Counted from the stretch's first letter, positions 47,168 to 56,096 are shown. The stretch: 64,000 nt of DNA from Demequina aestuarii (GCF_000975095.1 NZ_BBRD01000001.1:1507467-1571466); one strand, 5' to 3'. Numbers and translations: made by a program. The notes: generated by a model from the sequence alone, not told the origin.

Positions 47168-47349
47168 CGGCTGGACAGGGTCAGCACGCTGCGGACGGTG
47201 CGCGTGAGGCGCACCGATCGGACGTAGGCGCGGCGCACCAGACCGGTGCGGCGGGCACGACGGCGACGCGCGTACTGCGCATCGGCGACGAGCCCGCGGT
47301 GGTCCGTGCGGTGCAGGGCCAGCAGCGAGACGGGATCCTGGAGATACAT
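47155..47349 (-). CDS. Small arginine-rich protein, putative
   Basis: This 64-residue frame begins MYLQDPVSLLALHRTD and becomes very basic (ARRRRARRT, VRSVRLTRTVRS). GGGGAGGTG lies six bases before the ATG, a better ribosome binding site than most genes here have. The stop falls inside a terminator-like stem. No other gene covers this stretch. It could be a real small protein, a remnant or chance. Strong translation signal but no known family. Confidence 0.4.
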   Translation of the reverse strand: MYLQDPVSLLALHRTDHRGLVADAQYARRRRARRTGLVRRAYVRSVRLTRTVRSVLTLSSRVAP

Positions 47350-47575
47350 GATTCACCTCCCCTCGCGCTCGACGAGCGAGGGAGTGCCGGCCCACAGGCA
47401 CGCGTCGAGGGACGACGGGCGAGCGGGCGGACGTCAGGGGACGCCCGGTGACGCCGCGTGCGGGAGCGGCGGAACGGGCGTGATCACGCGATGAGGCGTG
47501 GAGGGGTCACATCCGGACGGATGGACAGGCGGCAGTCACCGCGGGCGGCGCGGCTCGACGCCGCAGACGCGTCCC

Positions 47576-47713
47576 TCAGGCGAGGGCGGCCTGCAGGCGC
47601 GAGCGGCCTCGCGAGTTGCCGGCAGCCGCGGTCATGACCTGACCGCGGGCGTGGAAGGGCAGCACGCGAGCGCGCGCGACGGTGCGCGGCGTGATGGCGA
47701 CGATCATCATCAT
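47576..47713 (-). CDS. Small basic protein downstream of the MFS gene, putative
   Basis: A 45-residue frame starting with three Met codons (MMMIVAITPRTVARA) and rich in Arg and Ala, ending SRLQAALA. AAGGAG lies seven bases before the first ATG. It is 67 bases downstream of the MFS stop in the same direction and upstream of the second small Arg-rich ORF, so the three could be one transcript. Similar composition in both small ORFs suggests a relationship, but they cannot be assigned to a family. Confidence 0.4.
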   Translation of the reverse strand: MMMIVAITPRTVARARVLPFHARGQVMTAAAGNSRGRSRLQAALA

Positions 47714-47780
47714 GTCGTGCTCCTTCCTGGGGTGGATCGGACCGGTGGCAGGCGCCTCCGCGGGTGCAACCCCGGAGACG

Positions 47781-49088
47781 TTACCCCTCGAAACGATCGA
47801 GGGGAAGGACATTTTGCCGTTTCGTGACATTGGTGCGCAGCGACGGTGCCACCAGCGCGACGGCGACGGCCATCGCCACTCCTCCCCACGCCAGCACCGC
47901 GAAGCTCGACCCGGCGACGACGAGTCCCGATGCTCCCCCGCCCGCAGCGCTGGAGGCGGCGATGAAGAAGTCCGCCCGGCCCTGGAGCCGGGCGCGATTG
48001 GCCAGTGGCGGCGCGGTCGACAGCACCTGGGTGCCCGCCACGATCCCGAGGCTCCACCCCAGGCCCAGCAGCGCCAACCCGATCGCGATGGGGATGAGCG
48101 ACTCCCCTGGCGCAAGCGCCAGCGTGGCGGCCGCGGCGACCAGCGTCACGCTCGCGGCCAGGACGGTCGGCACGACACCCCATCGGTCCACCACCACCCC
48201 TGACAACGGCGCAGGCAGGTACATCGCGGCGACGTGCAGTGAGATCACGGTCGCGGCCGCCGAGAGCGTGTGTCCGTGGCCGGTCATGTGCACGGGCGTC
48301 ATCGTCATGACGCCCACCATCACGGCCTGCGTGCCGACCATGGCGACGATCGCCCCCACGACCCGCGGCCGCCACCGAGGCTCACCCTGGTCGTCGTCCG
48401 CGGCTGCGTCGACGGGCGGTGCATCGGCCGGTCGCGCGCCGAGCCGCAGCGCGAGCAGGAGCGGGTCGGGACGCAGCCACAGCGCGAGGACGGCCGCTCC
48501 CACGCCGTACGCGAGCGCCGCGACCGCGAAGGGACCCGTCAGCGCGCTCAGCCCCCATGGCTCGACAAGAGCGCCAGAGGCCTCCGCCAGCTGCGGACCC
48601 AGGACGGCGCCCGCCGTCGTCGCGACCAGCACGACGGCCGATGCGCGGGCCCGGCGGGCGGGTGGGGCGAGGTCGGCGCCGGCGTAGCGCGCCTGCAGGT
48701 TCGCGGCCGATCCCGCTCCGTAGATGAGCAGCGACGCGAACAGGACGGGCACCGAGTCGATGGCGGCCGCCATCACCACGCCGAGTGCGCCGACGGCGCC
48801 CGCCGCATAGCCCCACGCGAGCCCGACGCGGCGTCCGCGGCGCTGCGACATCGCGCCGATGAGGACCGCGGAGCCCCCGGCGCCGAGCGCGAAGAGCAGT
48901 GCCGGCACGCCCGCTGCGGAGGTCGACTCGAGCATCTCGGCAGCAAGCAGGGCGCCGACCGTCACGCCGGCCGCCAGACCCGCCCCGGACAGCACCTGAG
49001 CGATGATCAGCGTGCGCAGCACGGCGCGCTGAGCGACCTCGCGCTCGGTGCGGCCTCCCGCGGGCGCCGCCTCTGGCGCGGCGCTCAC
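47781..49088 (-). CDS. MFS transporter
   Basis: The 435-residue product has about twelve hydrophobic segments with a central cytoplasmic loop (about residues 205-235, ARPADAPPVDAAADDDQGE). It has a motif resembling the MFS loop 2-3 (SQRRGRRVGLAWGY at about 83-96) and resembles the drug/solute efflux group found next to ArsR-type regulators. The GTG start overlaps the regulator stop (GTGA), so expression should follow the regulator. An imperfect stem in the last codons (CCCCTCGA ... TCGAGGGG) may act in termination. The substrate is unknown. Confidence 0.85.
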   Translation of the reverse strand: MSAAPEAAPAGGRTEREVAQRAVLRTLIIAQVLSGAGLAAGVTVGALLAAEMLESTSAAGVPALLFALGAGGSAVLIGAMSQRRGRRVGLAWGYAAGAVGALGVVMAAAIDSVPVLFASLLIYGAGSAANLQARYAGADLAPPARRARASAVVLVATTAGAVLGPQLAEASGALVEPWGLSALTGPFAVAALAYGVGAAVLALWLRPDPLLLALRLGARPADAPPVDAAADDDQGEPRWRPRVVGAIVAMVGTQAVMVGVMTMTPVHMTGHGHTLSAAATVISLHVAAMYLPAPLSGVVVDRWGVVPTVLAASVTLVAAAATLALAPGESLIPIAIGLALLGLGWSLGIVAGTQVLSTAPPLANRARLQGRADFFIAASSAAGGGASGLVVAGSSFAVLAWGGVAMAVAVALVAPSLRTNVTKRQNVLPLDRFEG

Positions 49089-49696
49089 GAGACCGAGACC
49101 AAGTCGAGCGCGCGCCACTCGAGGACGCCCACGTCCGTGACCCGCGCCGTGTGCCCGTGCGCCCGCAGGATCTCGACGGCATCGTGCGAGAGCGAGCAGA
49201 ACCTGCCGCGGCAGTACACGACGTATGACACGTCTGCGGGAAGCTCGCGCGCCCGCGCCGCGAGTTCGTCGAGGGGAACGTTGACCGCACCCTCGTAGTG
49301 GCCGTGAGCGAACTCCTGGGGCGGGCGCACATCGATCACCACGTCGCGGCCCGTCCCTGCGGGTGCCTGCGCACCCGGCTCGGTCAACGGTGCCACCACG
49401 TCGTAGAGCCGTAGCAGCAGCGCAGTCACATGATCACCTGCAAGCGCATAGACGACGGTGGTCCCGTCTCGCCGGGTCACCACCAATCCGGCGTCCTTGA
49501 GGATCTGGAGGTGGGCCGATGCGGTGGTCAGCTTGACGCCCGCAAGCTCGGCGAGTTCGCCCACGCTTCTGTCCGCCTGCGCCAACCGGTCCAGCATCGT
49601 GACCCGTGTGCCGTGGGCGAGGCACTTGCCGACGCGCGCGACAGCGTCCAGGGAATCGGCGGAGGCCGCGCGATCCTCCTTATTCCATGAATTCAT
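49085..49696 (-). CDS. ArsR-type regulator fused to a rhodanese domain
   Basis: The 203-residue product joins an ArsR/SmtB winged helix (about residues 15-95, with VGELAELAGVKLTTASAHLQ) to a rhodanese domain (about 118-200) with the active-site loop YCRGRFC. This fusion family senses sulfur or redox species in predicted roles; the CRGxxC loop is family-typical. The ATG lies inside a perfect 22-bp palindrome and seven bases after TATCGT, so the message is leaderless and the protein can bind its own start region. It is coupled to the MFS gene. The effector is not known. Confidence 0.88.
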   Translation of the reverse strand: MNSWNKEDRAASADSLDAVARVGKCLAHGTRVTMLDRLAQADRSVGELAELAGVKLTTASAHLQILKDAGLVVTRRDGTTVVYALAGDHVTALLLRLYDVVAPLTEPGAQAPAGTGRDVVIDVRPPQEFAHGHYEGAVNVPLDELAARARELPADVSYVVYCRGRFCSLSHDAVEILRAHGHTARVTDVGVLEWRALDLVSVS

Positions 49697-49702
49697 GGAA
49701 TA
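49681..49702. promoter_or_regulatory. Perfect 22-bp palindrome, ArsR-rhodanese operator
   Basis: TATTCCATGAA and its reverse complement meet without a gap. The palindrome begins one base inside the -10 to start gap and covers the first codons of the regulator gene, so occupancy would block both initiation of transcription and elongation. It is AT-rich in a G+C-rich region, as ArsR-family sites often are. Confidence 0.75.
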
Positions 49703-49703
49703 T

Positions 49704-49709
49704 ACGATA
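49704..49709 (-). promoter_or_regulatory. Leaderless -10 (TATCGT) for the ArsR-rhodanese gene
   Basis: TATCGT ends seven bases before the ATG at 49696, immediately next to the palindrome at 49681-49702. Confidence 0.5.
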
Positions 49710-49736
49710 CCCCGCGATGACGGCCCGGGAGACCCG

Positions 49737-51179
49737 TCACCCTCCCGTCGCGGTGATGACGATGAGCGCGATGTTCAGTGCCACGATCGCCGCCACCACG
49801 GCCCATCCCGTCACGCGCAGCGGCAGTCCCGAGGCGTGCTCGCCCATCACCGCGGGATCGTTGGTGAGCCGCACCAGCGGTATCAGGGCGAACGGGATGC
49901 CCAGGCTCAGCACGACTTGGCTCAGGACGAGCGCCCACGTGGGGTCCGCGCCGAGCGCGATCACCACGAGCGCCGGCACGAGCGTGACGAGCCGGCGGGT
50001 GAGCAGCGGAATGCGACGGTGCAGCAGGCCGCCCATGATCACGGCGCCCGCGTAGGCGCCCACGGACGTCGCGGCCAGCCCTGAGGCGAGCAGGCCCACC
50101 GCGAACACCACGCCGATGACCGGACCCAAGTTGGCTTCGATCGCGGCGTGTGCGCCGGCGATCGTGTCGGTCCCTCCCACGCCACGCAGTGAGGCCGCGG
50201 CGAGCAGCAGCATCGCAATGTTGACCGAGCCAGCGATCACCAGCGACCACAGCACGTCGACCTTGGTGGCGCGCAGCAGCAGTGGCAGGCGAGCCGTCGA
50301 CGCCCCGCCCCCGGGGCCCGGCTCCGCAGGGTCGTCTGAGCTGCAGGGGACGCCTGGGTCGCCTGGCTGGGCGGACGTCGAGACGTCGCCATGCCCAGCC
50401 GACACCGCGTGTGCCGCCGCCGGGGAGATCTCCCGGGGCTCGACCCTGACGGCGGCGATGTCCGCGCCCGCCTGGCCGGGCAGGTGACGATCGCGGGCGA
50501 GAGCCGAGTGCAGATAGATCGCGTGCGGCATGACGGTAGCGCCGAGCATCGAGGCGGCGAGCAGCACCGTGCCCGAGTCGGCGAACCGCGGCACCAGACC
50601 GCCCGCGGTCTCTGCCCAGTCCACGGGCGACACGAACAGTCCCGCAAGGAAGCCGACGGCGATGACGGCCAGGAAGCCGATGATGACGAACTCGAACGGG
50701 CGCTGCCCCTTGCGGGAGTGGACCGCGAGCAGCACCATCGACACGGCGCCGGTGATGAGTCCACCCCACACGAGCGGCAGCCCGAACAGCAGGTTCAGGG
50801 CGATCGCACCACCGATGACCTCGGCGAGATCGGTGGCGGCCGCGACCACCTCCGCCTGCCCCCAGTAGGTCAGTCGCGTGCCGCGCCGCAGCCGTGCACC
50901 CAGCAGTTCCGGCAGCGACCTCCCAGTGACGAGGCCCAGCTTGGCGCTCAGGTACTGGATCAGCACCGCCATGGCGTTCGAGACCACCAGCACCCAGACC
51001 AGCAGGTAGCCGTACTCGGCGCCCGCGGTGAGGTTGGCCGCGACGTTGCCGGGGTCGACGTACGCGACGGCGGCGACGAAGGCGGGACCCAGCAGCATCC
51101 AGAGCCGCCACTCGGGACGACGCGTGGGCGCCGCCGTCGAGGTCTTCTCCTGGGGCGTGGCGGACGGGGTCGAGGGCAT
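49737..51179 (-). CDS. mntH: NRAMP-family divalent metal (Mn) transporter
   Basis: Proton-coupled uptake of Mn2+ and similar ions. The 480-residue product has about eleven membrane segments with the metal-binding DPGN in the first (about residues 43-46) and MPHAIYLHS in the sixth. The loop after that segment is enlarged by about 65 Pro/Gly/Asp/Ser-rich residues. The ATG at 51179 follows TACGTT by seven bases, giving a leaderless start; an ATG 11 codons earlier is rejected for that reason. It is not linked to a visible MntR gene. Confidence 0.92.
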   Translation of the reverse strand: MPSTPSATPQEKTSTAAPTRRPEWRLWMLLGPAFVAAVAYVDPGNVAANLTAGAEYGYLLVWVLVVSNAMAVLIQYLSAKLGLVTGRSLPELLGARLRRGTRLTYWGQAEVVAAATDLAEVIGGAIALNLLFGLPLVWGGLITGAVSMVLLAVHSRKGQRPFEFVIIGFLAVIAVGFLAGLFVSPVDWAETAGGLVPRFADSGTVLLAASMLGATVMPHAIYLHSALARDRHLPGQAGADIAAVRVEPREISPAAAHAVSAGHGDVSTSAQPGDPGVPCSSDDPAEPGPGGGASTARLPLLLRATKVDVLWSLVIAGSVNIAMLLLAAASLRGVGGTDTIAGAHAAIEANLGPVIGVVFAVGLLASGLAATSVGAYAGAVIMGGLLHRRIPLLTRRLVTLVPALVVIALGADPTWALVLSQVVLSLGIPFALIPLVRLTNDPAVMGEHASGLPLRVTGWAVVAAIVALNIALIVITATGG

Positions 51180-51186
51180 GCCCCTC

Positions 51187-51192
51187 AACGTA
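51187..51192 (-). promoter_or_regulatory. Leaderless -10 (TACGTT) for mntH
   Basis: TACGTT is seven bases from the ATG. A TTCGG-tgtc-CCGAA inverted repeat lies about 20 bases further upstream and could be a metal-regulator site. Confidence 0.4.
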
Positions 51193-51270
51193 TCACTGAG
51201 ATTTCGGGACACCGAACTTCTAATCTCGGGTGCGCCGGAAGGCCCGCTCCTCGGGCTGCGGCGCGAGCAG

Positions 51271-51600
51271 TCAGCGGGGCGCGAGCATCATCACGCCGGC
51301 GCCGACCAGGCACAGGGTCGCACCGGTCCAGTCCCACACATCGGGAGTGAAGCGATCGACCACGATGCCCCAGGCCAGCGACCCGGCGACGAAGATGCCG
51401 CCGTAGGCGGCGAGGACGCGCCCGAAGTGCGGGTCGGGCTGGAACGTCGCGATCACTCCATAGAGCGCCAGCGACAGCACGCCGAGCCCCACGAACACGG
51501 CGCCGCGGTGCTCGCGCAGCCCCTGCCAGACCAGCCACGCGCCGCCGATCTCCGCGAGCGCGGCGGCGACGAACAGGAGGAGGACGCGCGCCACATGCAT
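51271..51600 (-). CDS. UPF0060/YnfA family small membrane protein
   Basis: A 109-residue protein with four hydrophobic segments and the family blocks [18 protein letters not shown] near the N terminus and [18 protein letters not shown] in the third segment. The fold resembles small multidrug resistance proteins; the function in bacteria is uncertain. The ATG is supported by a -10 TAGCGT seven bases upstream (51608-51613). Confidence 0.9.
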   Translation of the reverse strand: MHVARVLLLFVAAALAEIGGAWLVWQGLREHRGAVFVGLGVLSLALYGVIATFQPDPHFGRVLAAYGGIFVAGSLAWGIVVDRFTPDVWDWTGATLCLVGAGVMMLAPR

Positions 51601-51607
51601 GGGCGAG

Positions 51608-51613
51608 ACGCTA
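51608..51613 (-). promoter_or_regulatory. Leaderless -10 (TAGCGT) for the UPF0060 gene
   Basis: TAGCGT ends seven bases before the ATG and lies just downstream of the macrodomain stop region, so the gene can be expressed independently. Confidence 0.45.
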
Positions 51614-51621
51614 TCAGCGCG

Positions 51622-52128
51622 TCACTCGCTCAGTCGCTCCATATACAGCTCGTACTCGTAGTCCGAGTAGGTGCAGAAGATCACGGCCTCGATCGAGGGG
51701 TGCTCCTGCACCGCCTCGCGCACCGTGGCGATGGCGACGTCGGCCGCGCGGTCCTGGGGGAAGCCGTACGTGCCGGTCGCGATGCACGGGAACGCGATGA
51801 TCGACAACCCGTGGCCCGCGGCCAGCGCAATCGAGTTGCGATAGCACGCGGCGAGCACCTCCTCCTCGCCGTGACCGCCACCCCGCCAGAACGGCCCTAC
51901 GGTGTGGATCACGTGGGTGGCAGGCAGCTTGTACCCGCCCGTCATCTTCGCCTCGCCCGGCTCACACCCGCCGAGTTCTCGGCATTCGTCGTGCAACCCT
52001 CGGCCCGCGGCCCGATGAATCGCCCCGTCGACGCCGCCGCCACCCAGCAGGGTCTCGTTGGCGGCGTTGACGATCGCATCCACGGCGAGCGTGGTGATGT
52101 CGTCCCGAAGGACAGAGAGCTCGGTCAT
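51622..52128 (-). CDS. Macrodomain protein, O-acetyl-ADP-ribose deacetylase type
   Basis: The 168-residue product is a single MacroD-like domain. It shows AIVNAANETLLGGGGVDGAIHRAAG-type core (about residues 18-42), the GxGTYGFP loop in ATGTYGFPQD and the HTVGPFWRG strand. Relatives remove ADP-ribose from proteins or deacetylate O-acetyl-ADP-ribose. Together with the NUDIX ADP-ribose pyrophosphatase elsewhere in the window it could act in ADP-ribose turnover, but the genes are unlinked. Confidence 0.92.
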   Translation of the reverse strand: MTELSVLRDDITTLAVDAIVNAANETLLGGGGVDGAIHRAAGRGLHDECRELGGCEPGEAKMTGGYKLPATHVIHTVGPFWRGGGHGEEEVLAACYRNSIALAAGHGLSIIAFPCIATGTYGFPQDRAADVAIATVREAVQEHPSIEAVIFCTYSDYEYELYMERLSE

Positions 52129-52179
52129 ACCCTCTAGTGTCGCCCGAATCGCGCCGGGCCGCAGACCCGGGCGCCCGCG

Positions 52180-53073
52180 TCACCCGGCCGGACGCGCGGT
52201 GATCACGCCGGCATATGGTCCGGACAGCGCGCCAGGGGCACCCATGCCCGTGACCCACACATCCGAGATCTGACCGTCGAGATACAACGCGTCATCCACC
52301 CCGAGCTCGTCGCGAAAGAGCGTCGCGAAGTCCCACAGGTTGGTCACTCCCCATGACATCGCCAGCATCACCGTTCCGCCGTCGGGGCTCACCCCCACGC
52401 CGGAGCGCAGCGCGAGGTTGACCGACCCCTCGCGGAACTCGGGATGCACCTCCCCGTCGAGCACGAGCGCGGGCCCCGACTGGGTCGCGTGGACCACGCC
52501 CTCCGCCACATACTCCGTGCTGTCCACCACCGAGGCGGTGCCGTCCTCGTGGAGCGCGAACACCCCGTTGGGCATCAGATGGAAGTTGCCGGCCCCGTCC
52601 GCGAGGTTCAGCCCCACGAGCTCGTCGCCGTCACTCACCAACAGTCCTCCTGGCACCACCTCGGGGGTGAAGATGCCGGCATTGGTGGCCGCCACGATCG
52701 TCGGATCCGCCTCGATCACGTCGGCCAGCATGGTGCCGCCGGGCTCCCAGTCGATCCTCAGCTCCCACTGGTCGAGAGGCAGCATCACCACCAGATAGTT
52801 GCGGTCGGCGTGCGCCACGATCTCGGCGTCCACCCTCCCGTCATCGCCGGCCGATGCGCCGGTGGAGTCAGGCGCGGGTGGCAGCTCAGGCGGCGCGGCG
52901 GGCGTCGGAGTCGGGGAGGCACCGGCGGTGACGGTGACGCGCGGCGGTGCGGGCGCATCGGCCGTCGTGCATGCGGTGAGAACGGTGCCCGCCAGCACGG
53001 CGCAGCCGAGAGCAGCGATCGCCCGCACCCTCGCTCGGCCAGCAGCATGCGACCGCTCGTGCGCGCCCTTCAC
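52180..53073 (-). CDS. Phosphodiester glycosidase-domain lipoprotein
   Basis: The 297-residue product has an N-terminal signal with a lipobox LTAC (Cys at about residue 35), a Pro/Thr-rich linker, and a domain typical of the NAGPA/phosphodiester glycosidase family, including VAATNAGIFTPE, and DALYLDGQISDVW near the C terminus. It probably acts outside the cell on a phosphodiester-linked or lipid glycan, not established. The GTG start overlaps the antiporter stop (GTGA). Confidence 0.8.
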   Translation of the reverse strand: MKGAHERSHAAGRARVRAIAALGCAVLAGTVLTACTTADAPAPPRVTVTAGASPTPTPAAPPELPPAPDSTGASAGDDGRVDAEIVAHADRNYLVVMLPLDQWELRIDWEPGGTMLADVIEADPTIVAATNAGIFTPEVVPGGLLVSDGDELVGLNLADGAGNFHLMPNGVFALHEDGTASVVDSTEYVAEGVVHATQSGPALVLDGEVHPEFREGSVNLALRSGVGVSPDGGTVMLAMSWGVTNLWDFATLFRDELGVDDALYLDGQISDVWVTGMGAPGALSGPYAGVITARPAG

Positions 53074-54809
53074 AGCTCCAACCGGATCTGCTCGGCGTCC
53101 AGCTGCGCGAGCGCTGCGGCGAGCGACGCGGAACTGAAGGCGCCGAGCGCGCGCACGTCCAGGAGCGCTTCGCGTTCAGCCTTGATGATCGCGATGCGGT
53201 GATCGCGGTCCTCGTCCACGGCGGACACCTCTGCGGACACGGGGAATCCTTGGGCGTCGGTGGGACTGGGGGTGCCAGGATCGGCACGGTCGTCCGCTTC
53301 CGCGGCGCGGCGGCTCCGCGACCGCTCACGCTCCTCCCTGAGGTGCTGGCGCTCATCCTCCACGGCGGCGTCGAGGACCTCCTTCAGTCCCACCGACTCG
53401 ACCGCGAGCTCCTCGGGGGTCGCGGCGCGGGCCGGCTTGAGCAGGCGCAGCATCCAGGCCATCGTGCCGCCCTGGATCACCAGCGAACTGATGGCGACGA
53501 GGTAGGCGATCAGCACCAGCAGCGAACGATCGGGAGTGTCGCTCGGCAGGGCCTGCGCCGCGGCGACCGTCACGACGCCTCGCATGCCGGCCCACACCAT
53601 GACTCCGCCTTCGCGCGGGCCCAGGGGCGAACGCAGGAGGTAGCCGTGGTCCGCGTTGGCTCGGGCGAGCCGCTGCTTGACCGCCTCGACGCGGGAATGA
53701 TGCGTGAGATCGGGCTGGCCCCACCGCACCACCCTGGCGGCCTTGCGCGCCGCACCCGTGGCCGTATCGGATTGCCCGATCGCCCGGCGCAGGCGCGGCC
53801 TCACCCGCGGCGAGCGCCGGGCGGCGTGGCGCTGGATGGCCAGCAGCGGCGCCACGAAGGCGGCGCGCGTCGCCAGCACCGCCACGAGCACCACGGCGGC
53901 CGCGCCGAAGGCGAAGAGGATGCCGAGGTCGTCCTGGCGCACGTCCTCGATGGTGCGCAGGAGTTCGAGTCCCAGGATCAGGTAGATCGCACCTTCGAGC
54001 ATCAGCTCCGCGGTGTGCCAGTTCTGCTGGTGGGAGCGCCGCACCTGGGGAGACAGCCGGCGCGCGGCACCGTTGCCGCTGACCAGACCCGCCACCACGG
54101 CGGCGACCAGTCCGGAGGCGCCGATGGCATCGGTCGGCAGCGAGGCCAGGAACGGCACGGCGAACGAGAACACCGTCGCCGCGGTGACGTCGGTCATCCA
54201 GGAGCGCACCCACAGGCTGACCCGGCCGACGACCCACCCGATCGCGACCGCCAGCACCATCGACACGACGAAGTTCGCGGCGACCGCCCAGAGGCTGACG
54301 GCCGATGCGGTCGCGGCCACCGCGGCGCGCAGCAGCACCAGGGCCGCGGCGTCGTTGAACAGGCTCTCCCCTTCGAGCAGTGCGACCAGCCGCGGCGACA
54401 CGCCCTGGCGCTTGACGATGGCGGTCGCCACCGCATCGGTGGGGCTGACGATGGCGCCGAGCGCAAACGCCCACGGCCACGACAGGTCCGGGAACATCCA
54501 ATAGAAGACGACGCCCATGAGCACCGTGCTGACGATGGTGAGCGCTACCGAGAGCGCGCCGATCGACCGGAAGTCGCGCCTGAAGTCCGTCGCAGGCACC
54601 GAGACGCCGGCGGCATAGAGCAGCGGAGGCAGCACGCCCGCGAGGATCATCTCCGGATTCACGGAGAGGTCGGGGCCGAACGGCACCAGGCTCGCGCCCA
54701 CGCCCAGCGCCACCAGAACCAAGGGCGAGGCGATGCCGAGCCGGGGGCTGAGGACGGTGGCGAAAGCGATCGCGACGAGCGCGATGACGCCTACACCCAA
54801 GAGTTCCAC
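53070..54809 (-). CDS. CPA1-type Na+/H+ antiporter
   Basis: The 579-residue product has about eleven to twelve membrane segments, the transport motif GESLFNDAAALVLLR at about residues 146-160, and WAGMRGVVTVAAAQALP, characteristic of the NhaP/NHE family. A basic cytoplasmic insertion (about 325-395) precedes the last segments and a long acidic, helical C-terminal tail follows. The GTG is seven bases from the first hydrophobic residues and six bases after TACGAT, predicting a leaderless message. It is coupled to the glycosidase gene. Confidence 0.88.
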   Translation of the reverse strand: MELLGVGVIALVAIAFATVLSPRLGIASPLVLVALGVGASLVPFGPDLSVNPEMILAGVLPPLLYAAGVSVPATDFRRDFRSIGALSVALTIVSTVLMGVVFYWMFPDLSWPWAFALGAIVSPTDAVATAIVKRQGVSPRLVALLEGESLFNDAAALVLLRAAVAATASAVSLWAVAANFVVSMVLAVAIGWVVGRVSLWVRSWMTDVTAATVFSFAVPFLASLPTDAIGASGLVAAVVAGLVSGNGAARRLSPQVRRSHQQNWHTAELMLEGAIYLILGLELLRTIEDVRQDDLGILFAFGAAAVVLVAVLATRAAFVAPLLAIQRHAARRSPRVRPRLRRAIGQSDTATGAARKAARVVRWGQPDLTHHSRVEAVKQRLARANADHGYLLRSPLGPREGGVMVWAGMRGVVTVAAAQALPSDTPDRSLLVLIAYLVAISSLVIQGGTMAWMLRLLKPARAATPEELAVESVGLKEVLDAAVEDERQHLREERERSRSRRAAEADDRADPGTPSPTDAQGFPVSAEVSAVDEDRDHRIAIIKAEREALLDVRALGAFSSASLAAALAQLDAEQIRLEL

Positions 54810-54815
54810 GCGCCC

Positions 54816-54821
54816 ATCGTA
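54816..54821 (-). promoter_or_regulatory. Leaderless -10 (TACGAT) for the antiporter gene
   Basis: TACGAT is six bases from the GTG start; no Shine-Dalgarno is present. Confidence 0.5.
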
Positions 54822-54921
54822 GGCAACGCGGGAGGTGGCGAAACGCTCGGGGTTGACATGCGAACGGGACCCGAAGCGCGCCGTCCCCACTGAGCCACGT
54901 CAGAACCCCGGGCGCTGCCGG

Positions 54922-56052
54922 TCAGAACAGCGTGGGTTCAGTCTGAAGTTCGGCCAGATTGGCACCTGCACCCTTCCCGACGCCGCCCGGAGAGTTCGCC
55001 GTGCGCCGCCACTCGCCCTGGTCGTCACGAGCGTCGACGCGCCGCGCCGGCTCCTTGCCCGCGGACGTCGACCCCATGGACCCGGTGTTCGGGTCCTCCG
55101 GCGCGCGCTCGAGGCCGTGGGCCTCGATCAGCGGCTTGAGGCGCGCGGCGAGCCAGCGGCGGTACTCCTTGGGCGCGTACGCGCCTTCGCCGTAGAGCTC
55201 CCGGTAGCGCGGGGTGAGATCTGGCCGATGCGTGTTCAGCCACCGCGCGTACCACTCCTTCACGCCGGGGCGCAGGTGCAGAGCGGTGTACGTGACGGAG
55301 GTGGCGCCCGCGGCCTTGATGCGCGCGAGCGCGCTGTCGAGGTGCTCCTCGGAGTCGGTGAGGAACGGCAGGATCGGCATCATGAAGACAGCGACGTCGA
55401 AGCCTGCCTCCGCCGCCGCGGTGACGGTCGCGAGACGCGCCTGGGTGGTGGGGGTGCCTGGCTCCATGGACTGCTGCAGCTCGTCGTCGGCGATCGCGAT
55501 CGACAGCGCCAGGTCGACAGGCACCTGCGTCGCGGCCTCGGCGAGGCGAGGCAGGTCACGACGCAGCAGCGATCCCTTGGTGAGGATCGACAGCGGGGTG
55601 CCCGAGGCGGCGAGAGCGTCGATGATTCCCGGCATCAGCTTGTAGCGGCCCTCGGCCCGCTGGTACGGATCCGTATTGGTGCCGAGCGCCACGTGCTCCC
55701 GGGTCCAGGACTTCTTGGCGAGGTCCTTCTTGAGGGCCTCGACGATGTTGATCTTGACGATCAGCTGGCTGTCGAAGTCCTTGCCCTCGTCGAGCTCGAG
55801 GTACTTGTGGCTGGGTCGCGCGAAGCAGTAGACGCACGCATGCGAGCAGCCGCGGTACGGGTTGATGGTCCACGTGAAGGGGACGGCGCTGGACTGCCCC
55901 ACCTTATTGAGCGCGCTCTTGGCCAGGACCTCGTGGAACACGATCCCTTCGAACTCTGGGGTGCGCACCGAACGCACGAGGTTGCCCATCCGCGCCAACC
56001 CGGGCAGCGCATCGGCGCTCTCAGCCGTGACCGCTTGACCTTCCCATCGCAT
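54922..56052 (-). CDS. Rv2578c-like radical SAM protein
   Basis: The 376-residue product has the radical SAM motif CSHACVYC (Cys-x3-Cys-x2-Cys) at about residues 54-61, after an N-terminal SADALPGLARMGNLVRSVRT and EVLAKSALNKVG segment typical of the Rv2578c/SplB-like group. It binds a [4Fe-4S] cluster and SAM; its substrate is not known. The ATG at 56052 (MRWEGQAVT) is chosen because conserved sequence begins directly after it. An overlapping longer frame is not conserved. Confidence 0.87.
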   Translation of the reverse strand: MRWEGQAVTAESADALPGLARMGNLVRSVRTPEFEGIVFHEVLAKSALNKVGQSSAVPFTWTINPYRGCSHACVYCFARPSHKYLELDEGKDFDSQLIVKINIVEALKKDLAKKSWTREHVALGTNTDPYQRAEGRYKLMPGIIDALAASGTPLSILTKGSLLRRDLPRLAEAATQVPVDLALSIAIADDELQQSMEPGTPTTQARLATVTAAAEAGFDVAVFMMPILPFLTDSEEHLDSALARIKAAGATSVTYTALHLRPGVKEWYARWLNTHRPDLTPRYRELYGEGAYAPKEYRRWLAARLKPLIEAHGLERAPEDPNTGSMGSTSAGKEPARRVDARDDQGEWRRTANSPGGVGKGAGANLAELQTEPTLF

Positions 56053-56096
56053 GGCCCCATTCGAACACGCGTTCGACGCCGGGTCAATCAGCCTCG

